A stretch of 64,000 bases of DNA. It comes from Ascarosepion bandense. Taxonomy: Eukaryota; Mollusca; Cephalopoda; Sepiida; Sepiidae. The stretch is from positions 2,939,001-3,003,000 of the forward strand of contig JBBBDQ010001294.1 of assembly GCA_037127315.1 (NCBI GenBank). The letters run 5' to 3'. Shown piece by piece: positions 54,540 to 64,000 of the stretch (its first letter is position 1; every line of letters begins with the position of its first letter). A program made the translations under genes and the position numbers. The notes beneath the pieces are model-generated. The model was not told the origin of the DNA. It searched no databases and saw only the letters and a list, made by a program, of their open reading frames with translations.

Positions 54540-54740
54540 GATTGTAGTGTTCAAGGAAGCAATTACGCGGGCGCCTGTTTCAAGAGAGAGACTGTCCACC
54601 ACAAATCAACGCAACTTTAAGGCGACTACTCCGTTTTTTACGACCGCTATAAAGCACGTCCGAATCCAGTGATTCGGAGTTCTCGAGAGACGAATCATCT
54701 CCTTTCCGGAAGTGGAGTCAAAAATTTTTGACGTGACCGG
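54540..54740. promoter_or_regulatory. GC-richer island with ETS-like sites, possible promoter
   Basis: Contains TTTCCGGAAGTGG, TTTTTGACGTGAC and ACCGGAAATCC within 40 bp, many CpG dinucleotides, and the short palindrome CCGAATCCAGTGATTCGG. CCGGAAGT is the classical ETS-family site. No adjoining gene can be identified, so the regulatory reading is only inference. Confidence 0.25.
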
Positions 54741-54789
54741 AAATCCTTTCTTTGTTTTATGGAAAAATAAAATTATTCATTTATTTTTT

Positions 54790-55060
54790 TATTACTACTT
54801 TATTATTTATTTTTATTCTCCCACAAGTTCTTGTGAAGAAAGGCTGCCTAGGTAGAACTTCTTTTTTAAATTTGTAACATGTGTGAGTGGGGAAATAAGC
54901 CTGATTCAACTTCGTTGAAGTAGCATGACGTGTCCTAGCACTAAAGGTCTGAATTGGTGGAACTAGAGAATGGTGTTCCTTTGAACTCTGTACCTCCACT
55001 AAATCGCTAAAAAAAAAACAGCATTGTATGAATAAAAAGGCCTCAAACTTAATAAAAACA
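54790..55060 (-). pseudogene. LINE (Jockey/CR1-like) C-terminal fragment
   Basis: The minus-strand frame includes KEHHSLVPPIQTFSARTRHA and a QPFFTRTCGRI-like end. This matches the SLVPP...TR.ATR....SFF.R region near the end of ORF2 in the young LINE, but is more diverged. It may be the continuation of the fragment at 56.67-56.96 kb. Confidence 0.6.
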
Positions 55061-55960
55061 AACTTTTTTTCCATCAAAATGTTTATATTATTATTAAGAG
55101 GAAAGATCAAAGTATTTTAAAATTGTTTTTAGAATTGTTTATTCCTCCTAACACGTTGGAAATTTTGGTAAAAATATTATTTTTATTTTAGTTAGCAAAT
55201 CGTTACGAGAGTTTATAATGAAAGAAAAATGTTATTAATACTACATAATTCTATTTTTTTGGAGGTGGGGGGGTGTGACAAATACATTAATTTGGAAATT
55301 CTTGCAATAATCAAATAACTGTTGGATCTTAATTAAACTTTCAGGACTTATTCACAAATGAATGAAATTATTTTTTAAATAATTATTTTTAAAAGTCTTA
55401 TCATTTTTTTTATATGTTACTCCACTCCGCTTAAATTCGTGGAATTTTAAGAAATTAAATTTTGTTACGTTAGTTGGTTTCATTAGTTAAATGCAGGGCT
55501 CATTGGAGAATGTAAATCCTCCATATTATTTTCTTTTTTTTTTTTTGAAAGATTTTGCCTTTATTTCCGAAAATCTTCTCCTCATAATAAAATAAAAAGT
55601 GCAATATAACTATGATATTATTTAATTTTATAAGTTTTTTATTGATTAAATAAATAATATAAATTAAGGACATGATAGTATGAAGAAAAATTTTCTTGAT
55701 TAATAATGAAATTTTAAAATAATTGTTTTCATTTTTTAAATTATAACAATTTATAAAGTTTCAAAAATATTTTTAATATATATTCAAAAATTTGTTGAGG
55801 TTAGTTTAAAAACTTATTAAACGAAGATTATATTTACTAATCGAAAATTAAAATGTTTAATACAAATCGTCGTGCCTTTCTATTTTAAAATTTTTAATTT
55901 GTTTTTTTGTGTAATTAATTTTTTTGTATGGTAATTTCTCTGTGTAAAATAAAAGGCCAT
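55061..55960. other. Very AT-rich stretch, no gene seen
   Basis: Nothing recognised; it lies between two LINE pieces that may once have been contiguous. Confidence 0.45.
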
Positions 55961-55966
55961 GTATTT

Positions 55967-56350
55967 CAGAGTTTCTTCCCCTTACAGGAAAAAATGTACA
56001 ATTATGTTACTTGTGATCACCAAATACTTATCTTACCTTATCTCACATCTGTCAAATCTGTTGACGCATACAGTGGAAAAGTCTTAAAAGTTGAACTCTG
56101 TGTTTAAGAAATAGTTTTATTCAAAATCTTCTACTGTAAATAAGTAATACCTGTGCAAATCAGAGTTTCTTCCCCTTACAGGAAAAAATGTACAATTATG
56201 TTAATTGTGATCACCAAATACTTATCTTATCTCGCATCTGTCAAATCTGTTGACACATACAGTGGAAAAGTCGAAAAGTTGAACTCTGTGTTTAAGAAAT
56301 AGTTTTATTCAAATTTTTCTGCTGTAAATAAGTAATACTTGTGCAAATCA
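55967..56350. repeat. Tandem duplication, 194-bp period, two units
   Basis: CAGAGTTTCTTCCCCTTACAGG starts units at 55967 and 56161 (landmark CAGAGTTTCTTCCCC). The copies are nearly identical apart from small deletions (CTTACC, AAAA) and a few substitutions. The second ends about 56350. The duplication is recent and codes for nothing. Confidence 0.95.
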
Positions 56351-56664
56351 AATTAATTTAACAATAAATTTGTTAATTTTCCAAAAATCATGTGTCACAT
56401 ATGTATATTTTATTTTAGCAAAATTTTTAAAACTGAGAATTAACTTTTGTTTACAAATGTGTTGATCGCTTAAAAATGGCCGAAAAATTGAAAGATAAAA
56501 AATTGGAAAATTTTAGATTCCAATTAATATAATTTTTTGTTTGAAATGCACCAGACTATTTTGTTTACAGGAAATAGTAAATTTAGTCATTTAGCTTTCA
56601 ATTAAAACTAAAATCAAGGTTTGAAGAAAACTTTTTTTTTACTTTTAAAAATTCAATTTAAAAT
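56351..56664. other. AT-rich stretch, no gene seen
   Basis: Nothing recognised. Confidence 0.45.
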
Positions 56665-56963
56665 TTAAATATCAAAAATGTGTGAAGGTACCAACTTTGA
56701 ACTTATGTCGTGAAAACAGCAATGGAGTAGCAACAAGCTTGCAAATTTGCGCCGGTATGCAAGAGGTTGTAGAGTGGAAAATAAGTCCTCTCCCACGCGG
56801 CTGCATAAACAATTTTGAACACTGTCATAGCTGGAAAGAACTGTTCCAGCCCAGATATGGTAGCAGTACTCTGTCTTTGTTCTAATTTGACCCTCTTGTA
56901 AAAATGAAACCCGACAGAAATCAGATTCTTTCTGGAGTGAGCCATCCATACTAACAATATCAT
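56665..56963 (-). pseudogene. LINE (Jockey/CR1-like) fragment
   Basis: A 94-codon minus-strand frame has TEYCYHIWAGTVLSS, LFSTLQPLAYRRKFASLLLL and CFHDISSKLVP. These match EYCCHIWSGAPAA, RLQPLSHRRDVASLCLF and YFHGFCSDELRSLVP of the young LINE, but the sequence is diverged enough to be another family. Confidence 0.75.
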
Positions 56964-57195
56964 AAACTTAAATCTTTACAGTTTAATATTATTATGCATT
57001 ATTTGAAATTTCCTTGAAGCATTAATTTAATTATTTAAGGACAGAGAAAATAGTTTTTTGAAATCGTATATTGATTAATTATTAATCACAGTAAATAGGA
57101 AAAACGTAAAGCATCATCATTATTATTATCATTATTGTTGCTGGTGTTGTTATAGGTGGTGATGGCGGTATTTATTTATTTTATAGCGATATTTG
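56964..57195. other. Unrecognised spacer
   Basis: Nothing recognised beyond short ATT and GGTGGTGATGG-type repeats. Confidence 0.4.
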
Positions 57196-57960
57196 TTACT
57201 TTTGAGGCCTCTTTATATCCTAAATCAGTTTTACAACAAAGCTGATCAAGCCTTTTCTTCCACTTGTTTTGGAAAAGTGGGAGTGCCGACAGGATACAAC
57301 AAGGCTCTCTCCCTAAATAAGTGATCGTATCAACTAATAATGTATGTATGTTGTAGGATGCCTATGACTTTCCTTCCTGATTTTGTCTGTTTCATGAGAG
57401 GTACATTTCATTGTAGTTTTTGTAGCAATATAATATAATATAAGTAATAATGATGGCTACCAACGCTTGATTTTGTTGCTTTTGAGGCCTCTTTATATCT
57501 TGAATCAATCTTGCGACAACACTATTTAAGCCTTTTCTTCCAGTTGTTTTTAAAAATATGAGAGTACCTAGAATTATATTTATTATTTCATTATTATTCT
57601 GATAAAAAAATTAACAACAACTGCATTAAAAAAATAATAATTCAGTAATATCTGAAAACTCAGTTATTTTTTTAATAATGTGCAATCTCGAGCAGCTACT
57701 CCCCAAGGCCAGGCACCTTGCAGTACTTATTTTTCTCAGCTGCGCCTCTGTTCGCACTCTGCCACAACTAAGTTGCACTTTGCCGGGCAACTGAAAGATG
57801 ATATGCATTCAGCAGCAGGGTTGCGACACCTTTTTTTGCTTCTTCTGAGGTCACCGTATTTCCTGAATCAGTCATACAACACGCTCAGGGTAGATGATCT
57901 GCGAGGAAATGGCTAATAATAGTCTCAAATATTTTGCCGTCATTTTTTATGGCTAGGGTA
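57196..57960. repeat. Three direct copies of an unnamed repeat
   Basis: The segment around TTTGAGGCCTCTTTATAT is at 57199 and 57479, followed in both by AATCA.T.TT.C.ACAA and AAGCCTTTTCTTCCA. A diverged third version is at about 57837 (CTTCTGAGGTCACCGTATTTCCTGAATC). The third is preceded by TATTTTTCTCAGCTGCGCCTCTGT, which resembles TTTTGTTTTTCTCAGCTGTATCTCTGT at 59.9 kb. Confidence 0.6.
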
Positions 57961-58234
57961 CACTTGTAAAGTAATAATCTACATATTTCTATGACATATG
58001 TTAATATAATTAGGACCAAGAAACATATGGAAGACATAGATATAATAATATAATGAAATAAAAATAATACATATGATAAAATGCAAATGTTTTAAGCTAC
58101 TGGTATATTTATTGCCAGTGATGTCATTGGTTCTCAGTCGATGAGATGAAGATCTTGTCTCTTTTGCAGTACTTGGAAGGAGCAACAAATATGGGGAAAG
58201 AAGAAAAACAAACATAAGTTTGTTTTTCTTTTTT

Positions 58235-58705
58235 ATTGGAAATTCACCAACTTATAGTTTAACAAGAAAATGTCCTTATCTCTTACAAGGAAACTCAATA
58301 TGTACACGCATATGTGCACGTTTTAAGCAACAGTCAAACGACTTAAGCCAAGTAACCGGACAATGTTCGTCGCTGTTTCTCCCTATTTAGAATGTTTAAC
58401 TGTCTAATTTCACATTCATGATGATAGCTTTGCTTTTGTTCAAAGCAACTTCACAGAGAGCGTTACACTATGCTTGAAAGCCATAATGAGGGGCAATAAG
58501 TTTCCACAATCACAACACAAACGAAATAGAATGAATGTACAACAATCTAATATGGCGTACAACCAGGAACTAACTCAACCTGCCTTATATACGAGGCAAA
58601 CGGCATGTTGAAACGAGATTAATGGAACTTGTATCGTAACCACAAATCGTCGTAGGTCGGGACTGTCTTAACCTGGGGTCTTATAGTAGTGTTAATAATG
58701 GGGCA
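58235..58705 (-). promoter_or_regulatory. Possible solo LTR or promoter
   Basis: On the minus strand a TATA-like TATATAAGG (58583-58591) is followed about 350 bases later by AATAAAA (about 58235). A possible 5' boundary is TGTCTGCCCC near 58705. This order fits an LTR, but no second LTR, primer-binding site or coding region is seen and no target duplication was found. Confidence 0.3.
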
Positions 58706-59280
58706 GACAAAAATGTTTGAATTGAATGATAGAAATATATTCGATTCACTGATGAATAATATTTGTTAGTCATAAGTAGTAACTAGATCCAGATATAACG
58801 TAGCTCATTAGAGTTGTAGGAGCACCACACGTACTGCAGCCGGAGAAGTGATGGTGTTTCTTTGGACACCATCCATTAGTCTACATCTATCATGAGTGAT
58901 ATATGTTAAAAGCAATAGTGATAAAATAGTTGGCACTAGAAGGTTGCACGCTAATGGAAATCCACAAACAGGAAAGCAATGAAACTTTGTAAATACTAAA
59001 AACGTGCAGAATAATAACCAAAAGAGAGAACTCCTTTTTCTTATTTTGCCCCATGTACTTGGTAGGATTCAAAAGAACTCCTTTTTTATGAATTGCTGGA
59101 CACTATGTAAATTATAAACAAACCCTTTACTGTTTGAATAACCAGTAATTTTGATATCCTTGTTACCAGTTGGGATGCAGTAATCAGAAAGCTGTTAACC
59201 AGGCACCCTCTAAATGAAAATTTGCAGTCATTAATCAGTCTGATTACCAAAATGTCAAAATAGTTAAATCATTGGAAGAA
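58706..59280. other. Unrecognised stretch
   Basis: No gene or named repeat can be supported. Confidence 0.4.
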
Positions 59281-59284
59281 GAGA

Positions 59285-59470
59285 ACTGGTCAACCAAATC
59301 CTAAACAGGAAACAAGATATAAACCTGTACTTCGACTAGACAAACCTATCAACTCCTATTAAGTATCAAGTTCTATACTCACAATTTCTTCTCTCACATT
59401 TCTTGCTTGTGAAACTCTCTTCCGATAATAAAGAAAAGGAAACCGTAGAAAGTCATGATTATCTTCTTAT
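59285..59470. mobile_element. LINE family A 5' piece (minus) next to 3' piece (plus)
   Basis: 59285-59360 on the minus strand has AGGAGTTGATAGGTTTGTC and TTGTTTCCTGTTTAGGA, the 5' unit. From about 59380 the plus strand has AATTTCTTCTCTCACATTTC and TTGTGAAACTCTCTTCC, the RLWNSLP coding region. The two ends of the family thus lie back to back. Confidence 0.5.
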
Positions 59471-60340
59471 AATTCTCTTCTTACATTCCCAAATCTATGC
59501 CCCACTCTAATCCTGGCCTACCCAGCAATTTCGTCTCTCCTTGAAACAACTTTCTATACTTTCTTTGTTTGCCAGCCATGTTATTATTTCATTGTTTATC
59601 ATTTCATTTTTTTCCTTTGTTTTTTTTTCCTTTTTTTGTTTGTTTGTTTGTTTGTTTGTGTGAAGGGAATAGAGAAATCCAGAAGATGAATAAACAAATA
59701 AATTGGTAGATGTAGATATTTACCCGGTCTCCCTGATGTGACAAAAAAGTCAGGTCTACTGTGGGGAACCCAAGTGCGTACACCCAGACCAGGACCAAAA
59801 ATTGTGGGGGAAATCCATCAGTTGTGCTAACATTGGTATAACTACTAATCCCCACTCTCTAGAGCAATGAGGTGGTAAAGGAACCCCTCAGTATTTTGTT
59901 TTTCTCAGCTGTATCTCTGTCGGTGGAGAGAGACAAAACTGAGCCTCACTCTCCCTGAAGACAGAGTTACAACTGACAGATGATAAACCCTACCCGGAAT
60001 GGGCCAGGTAAGTAAAATAAAAGCCACACGAGCAGATGATGAAATACAAGGATCAGTTGGAAAGTTAATAGACTGACCAAAATACAAATGTAAGTAGACA
60101 CACCGGTTCGTAGACTAAAAGACATGCAAGTGTACCAGAATATAACAATTAGTCAGCCAGCTGTTTTATGCTGATACATTTGAACATCTTTTAGTTTATC
60201 AACTAACATGTATACTTACATGTATATCCTGGTTAGCCTATGAACTCTCTACCCGACCCTTGTAATCTAATGCAAAATAAAGATTTATAAAACAAGTAAA
60301 AAAATTAAAAGTGACAGTGTTAAATCTAACTTGATGATGG
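59471..60340. other. Mostly unrecognised, (TTTG)n and a repeat relative
   Basis: (TTTG)n at 59638-59659. The segment 59880-60010 resembles part of 57.7-57.8 kb (TTTTTCTCAGCTG). No gene seen. Confidence 0.4.
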
Positions 60341-60344
60341 CAGG

Positions 60345-60548
60345 TAAATAAATAGTGCATATTGTTCTCATTCTATGCTCCATGACATTTCAGGATGTCT
60401 TAATTATCTCCCTTTATCTCAACTCTAAGTTATTTGTTCACCGCTGCTATAGCCAGGTATTGAACCCACAACTGTTTGGGTCAAGTCACTAGATCTAACC
60501 AATGCTTTTATACACTAAGGGTATGTGTCCCTGAGGGCACATGTTTAA
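60345..60548 (-). mobile_element. SINE type 3, head-containing fragment
   Basis: The minus strand has the tRNA-like head (GTGTATAAAAGCATTGG and GGGTTCAATACCTGGC), then GTGAACAAATAACTTAGAG and GAATGAGAACAATAT. It is truncated after that. Confidence 0.65.
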
Positions 60549-60554
60549 TAGAGT

Positions 60555-60745
60555 TAAAGGAAAATAACTAAGACATTCGAAATGAGAACAATATACCCCA
60601 GTGATAGAAATAAAGGGTTCAGCTCAAAATCAACTGAAGAAGGCCAAAGCATACAACGGCCAAAACGTTGGGAATATAGCAATAAAGATGAAGACAACAG
60701 TCTGAACAATGTAAATAATGTAAATACTACCACATCTCAGAAATA
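60555..60745 (+). mobile_element. SINE type 3, tail fragment
   Basis: GAAATGAGAACAATATACCC, CAAAACGTTGGGAATATAGC, GATGAAGACAACAGTCTG and AATGTAAATAATGTAAATAC match the tail of the copy at 51.6 kb. It points away from the neighbouring minus-strand copy, only a few bases apart. Confidence 0.7.
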
Positions 60746-61015
60746 TAGACAAATAGACAATAGTTTCTTATATACAAAGATTTGGATTCTTCTAAAGCAG
60801 GCAGAACAGAAGAAATAAAATGAAGATGTACTTAAAGATAATTAACAAACGCTTAATTGCATTGCTTGAAGATTGGAAACATTACACTGATCTCTTTGAG
60901 AACTTTGGGCCATTTGAATTCTATATAACGGCGTTTCGCAACATTTGAAGTAATGTTAATGGATTGCCGCATGAAAGCTAAGTCACTAAACATCTAATAT
61001 AGATAAGTAGGATAC
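60746..61015. other. Unrecognised spacer
   Basis: Nothing recognised. Confidence 0.4.
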
Positions 61016-61265
61016 CATGGGCCAAACATGTGAGCAACGACAAAGTTCTGGAGAGAATTCAAATGGAAAGGAAACTTATACTTGGAATTAGGTAAAAACA
61101 ACAGGTTTTTGGGACATGTAACCTAATACTCACAGGGTGGATAGAGAGGAAACAGAGACAGGGGAAAGTAGCATGAGACATACTTGATGGGCTTTAGCAA
61201 GTGGATGGTGGAATGGGGTCTGGGATAGACACCTTGATAGAATCAATGTCTCATGTCCATGACCA
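61016..61265 (+). pseudogene. RTE-like LINE fragment
   Basis: Plus-strand pieces NDKVLERIQMERKLILGI, FGTCN-like and the ACAGAGACAGGGGAAAGTAGC...TACTTGATGGGCTT segment match the region before the C-terminus of the ORF at 35.4-35.6 kb ([18 protein letters not shown]). The frame is broken. Confidence 0.7.
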
Positions 61266-61333
61266 AGGTGAGACTTCAAGTTGAAGAACATTGGCTATGG
61301 TTGAATCTCCAGAAAATGAAGTAGCCTCCTAGA

Positions 61334-62051
61334 GTTGCCAATTAGTAATTTAGATGTGGATCATGTATAAATGATATCTATATTTTTGGGATAAGTTTAA
61401 ATCATCAATTGATGATATCTGCTGATCTTCAATGAAATATCAATTGATGATGCCCATCGTTTAAGGTTTAATCAGTTTTTTAAAACAGATATATAATGTC
61501 AACTATGGCACTTGGTAATTAGGAGAGATCATGAGACATAGGTTCAAATAATTTAGCTGCCAAAGAAGATGACTTCTGAGATGATACCAGTTTGTTGAAC
61601 CACTGAAAAGTATCTGAAAACAATACCCCTGTTTGATTCAAACCTTGTGAGTGAAATTATGGGAATGAAGCATTTTTGAATCTGTAGATGGTAGTGATGG
61701 TATGAAGTAACAGGTCATGATGACTGAGGCTTCAAGTGCACTTTGTTCAATTATTGATCACACCAGATTATATGTTCTCTCCCAGAAACTAAACTCTGCT
61801 TATCATAGTTGTTGTATAAACCACAGGTTGTATCTGTGGGTTCTTATCCTTGCATTAGTTACATTGGGTATTTTGTTAGCCCAAAACTTTTAAAGTACTT
61901 ATAAACTAGTGTTGCCAATTAGTAATTTAGACTTGGATCATGTATAAATGATGTCCATATCAGTGAGAAAAGTTTAAATCATCAGTTCATATCTGCTGAT
62001 CCCCAATAAAATAATAGTCGATGATGTCTATCATTTAAGGTTTGAGCAATT
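61334..62051. repeat. Pair of ~140-bp direct repeats
   Basis: GTTGCCAATTAGTAATTTAGA begins both units, at 61334 and 61911 (landmark GTTGCCAATTAGTAATT). Each continues with TGGATCATGTATAAATGAT, a TTTAAATCATCA segment and TTTAAGGTTT. The first has palindromes around ATCAATTGATGAT. Spacing is 577 bp. The DNA between is unrecognised. The pair could be the ends of a small element or a duplicated unit. Confidence 0.7.
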
Positions 62052-62059
62052 TAGCAAAT

Positions 62060-63115
62060 GAAATTGATACAAAGATGTTGTGTTGTGTGCGGTGAGGAAA
62101 CTGCTTTTTTTTTATGCAATGATTTAAGCATTTTAAAAAGATTTGCTAAAATTTAATTCCAGTAAATGCCAAAATTATGAATAAAATTGCGTTTTCTTTC
62201 TTGTTGTCCAAATGATTTTCATATTTGGATAACAACTCAACCTTAAAACAGTTGTGCAAGTTTAAGATTTTTGTCAGTGCTTCAACAGAACTCTAAGGAA
62301 ATACAATTATAAAAGACAGAATGCAATGCAAATCTTGTGGCCTTTGTCTCCAGAGAGACAACATTGCAAACATGTAAACAGAAAATATTTTTAATTTTCT
62401 TCCTTGTTTTTCTTATATATTATTATTATGATTATTATTTTAAATATTTTTTATTTATATGCATTGTTTGTTGATCAAGGTTGGAAGTGGGGTTAAAGTT
62501 TGTGGCAGAAGACAGGAAGATGTTTTTGGTTCACTCAATCTTGCTGCAGAATACAATGAATTGTGAATCAAAGAAGGAATGGTGAAAATCAAAAAAATCA
62601 AAAATCAAATGTAGGAAGGAAGTTAATGAATAAATATTGAAAAGAAATCAAATGAATATAAAAAGGTGAGACATAGGGGACTAAATAAATTTTAAAAGGA
62701 GGTGAAAATACAAAAAGAATTTGAATGAATTTTAATAAGCAAGAATGGACTGAATGAAATTTATCATTAAAGGAAAAACTGAATGAAGCAGATAAAATGA
62801 ATATAAAAAAGAAGGCAAAATAGACCAGGATTCATTTTTGTTCAAGAGATGTCAATATGGTTGTAATTATTCTGCATCAGAAAATTGGCTATTTTGAGAG
62901 AAAATAAGAAGCTAAAGAAGTCCAAGAAAAGCCAGAATATTGAGGAAGGCTTATATTAATAATATAATATATAAAAATAAATTCATGTTTGTGCGACAAG
63001 CTGTTGCTTATATCGCCATTCAGCTATTTAGATGAAATATTTTGCAAAGAGAAAACTAAAGAGAAGTGTGCTTACACCTCATGCAGTGGTTGGGTTTTGT
63101 TAAACTCATTTCTAT
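62060..63115. other. AT-rich, partly purine-rich DNA, no gene seen
   Basis: Purine-rich on the plus strand at about 62560-62960. Nothing recognised. Confidence 0.45.
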
Positions 63116-63120
63116 ATTTT

Positions 63121-63167
<47 letters not shown>

Positions 63168-63282
63168 CTTATGTCTGTCTGTCTCTTTCTCTTTCCACAC
63201 ACACACATATATGTATGTTTGTCTATATTATATGAGCTATCTGTCTGTCTCTCTTTCTATATTATTCTAGTTGTCTGACTCC

Positions 63283-63325
<43 letters not shown>

Positions 63326-63413
63326 AACATGTTTCCATCCCTCTACACACACACACACACACACATCTTTCTCTTTATTTATCTATCTATCCTTATTTAT
63401 GTCTGTCTGTTAG

Positions 63414-63471
<58 letters not shown>

Positions 63472-63618
63472 TGCCTGTCTCTCTCTCTATATAATATAGC
63501 TGTCTATCTGTCTTTTTTTTAATATTATTCTATTTATCTCCCCATCTATCTATCTATTTACTTTCTTTTTCTTTGAGTCTGTTAGCATATCTTTCCCTCT
63601 CTCTACACATGTGCACAG

Positions 63619-63661
<43 letters not shown>
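63121..63661. repeat. TATC/CA/TA/CT microsatellite cluster
   Basis: (TATC)n at 63121-63168, 63285-63323 and about 63619-63661; (CA)n at 63345-63364 and 63414-63429; (TA)n at about 63430-63468. Spacers repeat CTGTCTGTC and CTCTTTCT. The open frames are artefacts. Confidence 0.95.
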
Positions 63662-63663
<2 letters not shown>

Positions 63664-64000
63664 GTTCTTCTTTAATTTATACCTGAAAATCCCAAGTCCC
63701 TTTCAGGTTTCACAATTTGTCTGATGGCTTTTAAATTAACATTTCCTTTCCATATAAATTATTTCTTTTCCTCTTGCTTTCGTGTTTCTCCTCTCTTGCT
63801 CTTTATCCATTTTCTTTCCTTACACATTTCAAGATCATTATCATTTGCATGCTTCCATACTTGTCCTCCTTTTATACTAATTTATCAATTCTATAGTTTA
63901 TATCAATTCTAGCCTTCCGTATCCTTTTTACATACCTCTCTTTTTCATTGTCTTCTTTTCTCGCAAAATGTACTTGTCCATTGCAATAAGCAATATAATC
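63662..64000. other. Pyrimidine-rich end of window
   Basis: T/C-rich, no gene. The 62-codon frame 63724-63912 is compositional. Confidence 0.5.

Overview
The window looks like intergenic or intronic DNA from a repeat-rich, AT-rich animal genome. The best guess is a coleoid cephalopod, most likely an octopus. This rests on recognising the tRNA-headed SINE with its conserved 3' tail, the mixture of endonuclease/RT non-LTR elements, mariner-type transposase fragments and a Penelope-like element, and very abundant GATA/TATC, TA and CA microsatellites. It is inference, not a database match. No host protein-coding gene, functional rRNA or free-standing tRNA gene could be supported.

Layout. 0-5.5 kb: two foldback hairpin elements, a SINE fragment, AT-rich unrecognised DNA and a mariner copy whose 3' half is inverted. 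5.7-11.7 kb: an old deleted LINE of family A, a 3' fragment of the same family carrying a SINE, a SINE headed by a 5S-rRNA-like module, and other SINE/LINE ends. 11.8-16.6 kb: back-to-back SINEs, a 1.4-kb purine-rich block, then TATC arrays and a pyrimidine-rich block. 16.6-20.1 kb: SINE, a near-perfect 36-bp hairpin and microsatellites. 20.2-27.9 kb: nested retroelements; the centre is a young family A LINE with an intact 962-codon ORF, inserted in an older LINE carrying a restriction-like endonuclease. 28.3-31 kb: Penelope-like element and a full SINE. 31.3-36.5 kb: RTE-like LINE copies, a composite GATA array and a 199-bp inverted repeat. 37.7-44.2 kb: mariner and Tc1 fragments, a SINE split by an insert flanked by 9-bp direct repeats, degenerate tandem repeats and a 241-bp tandem duplication. 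44.5-51.9 kb: tandem LINE 5'-end units joined directly to a LINE 3' end, head-to-head RTE-like fragments, SINEs, two foldback elements and a second 5S-headed SINE. 52-64 kb: mostly unrecognised AT-rich DNA with LINE remnants, tandem repeats, a possible LTR, paired SINE fragments and TATC/CA/TA arrays.

The elements are related through insertion, truncation and probable trans-mobilisation. Seven 3' ends of LINE family A share the same short terminal motif. Its older copies look like the young copy after CpG loss. Only the 23.15-26.04 kb ORF looks potentially functional. The observations most worth follow-up are the 5S-plus-tRNA chimeric SINE (three copies), the 5'-unit/3'-end mini-LINE, the large foldback elements and the 199-bp inverted repeat.
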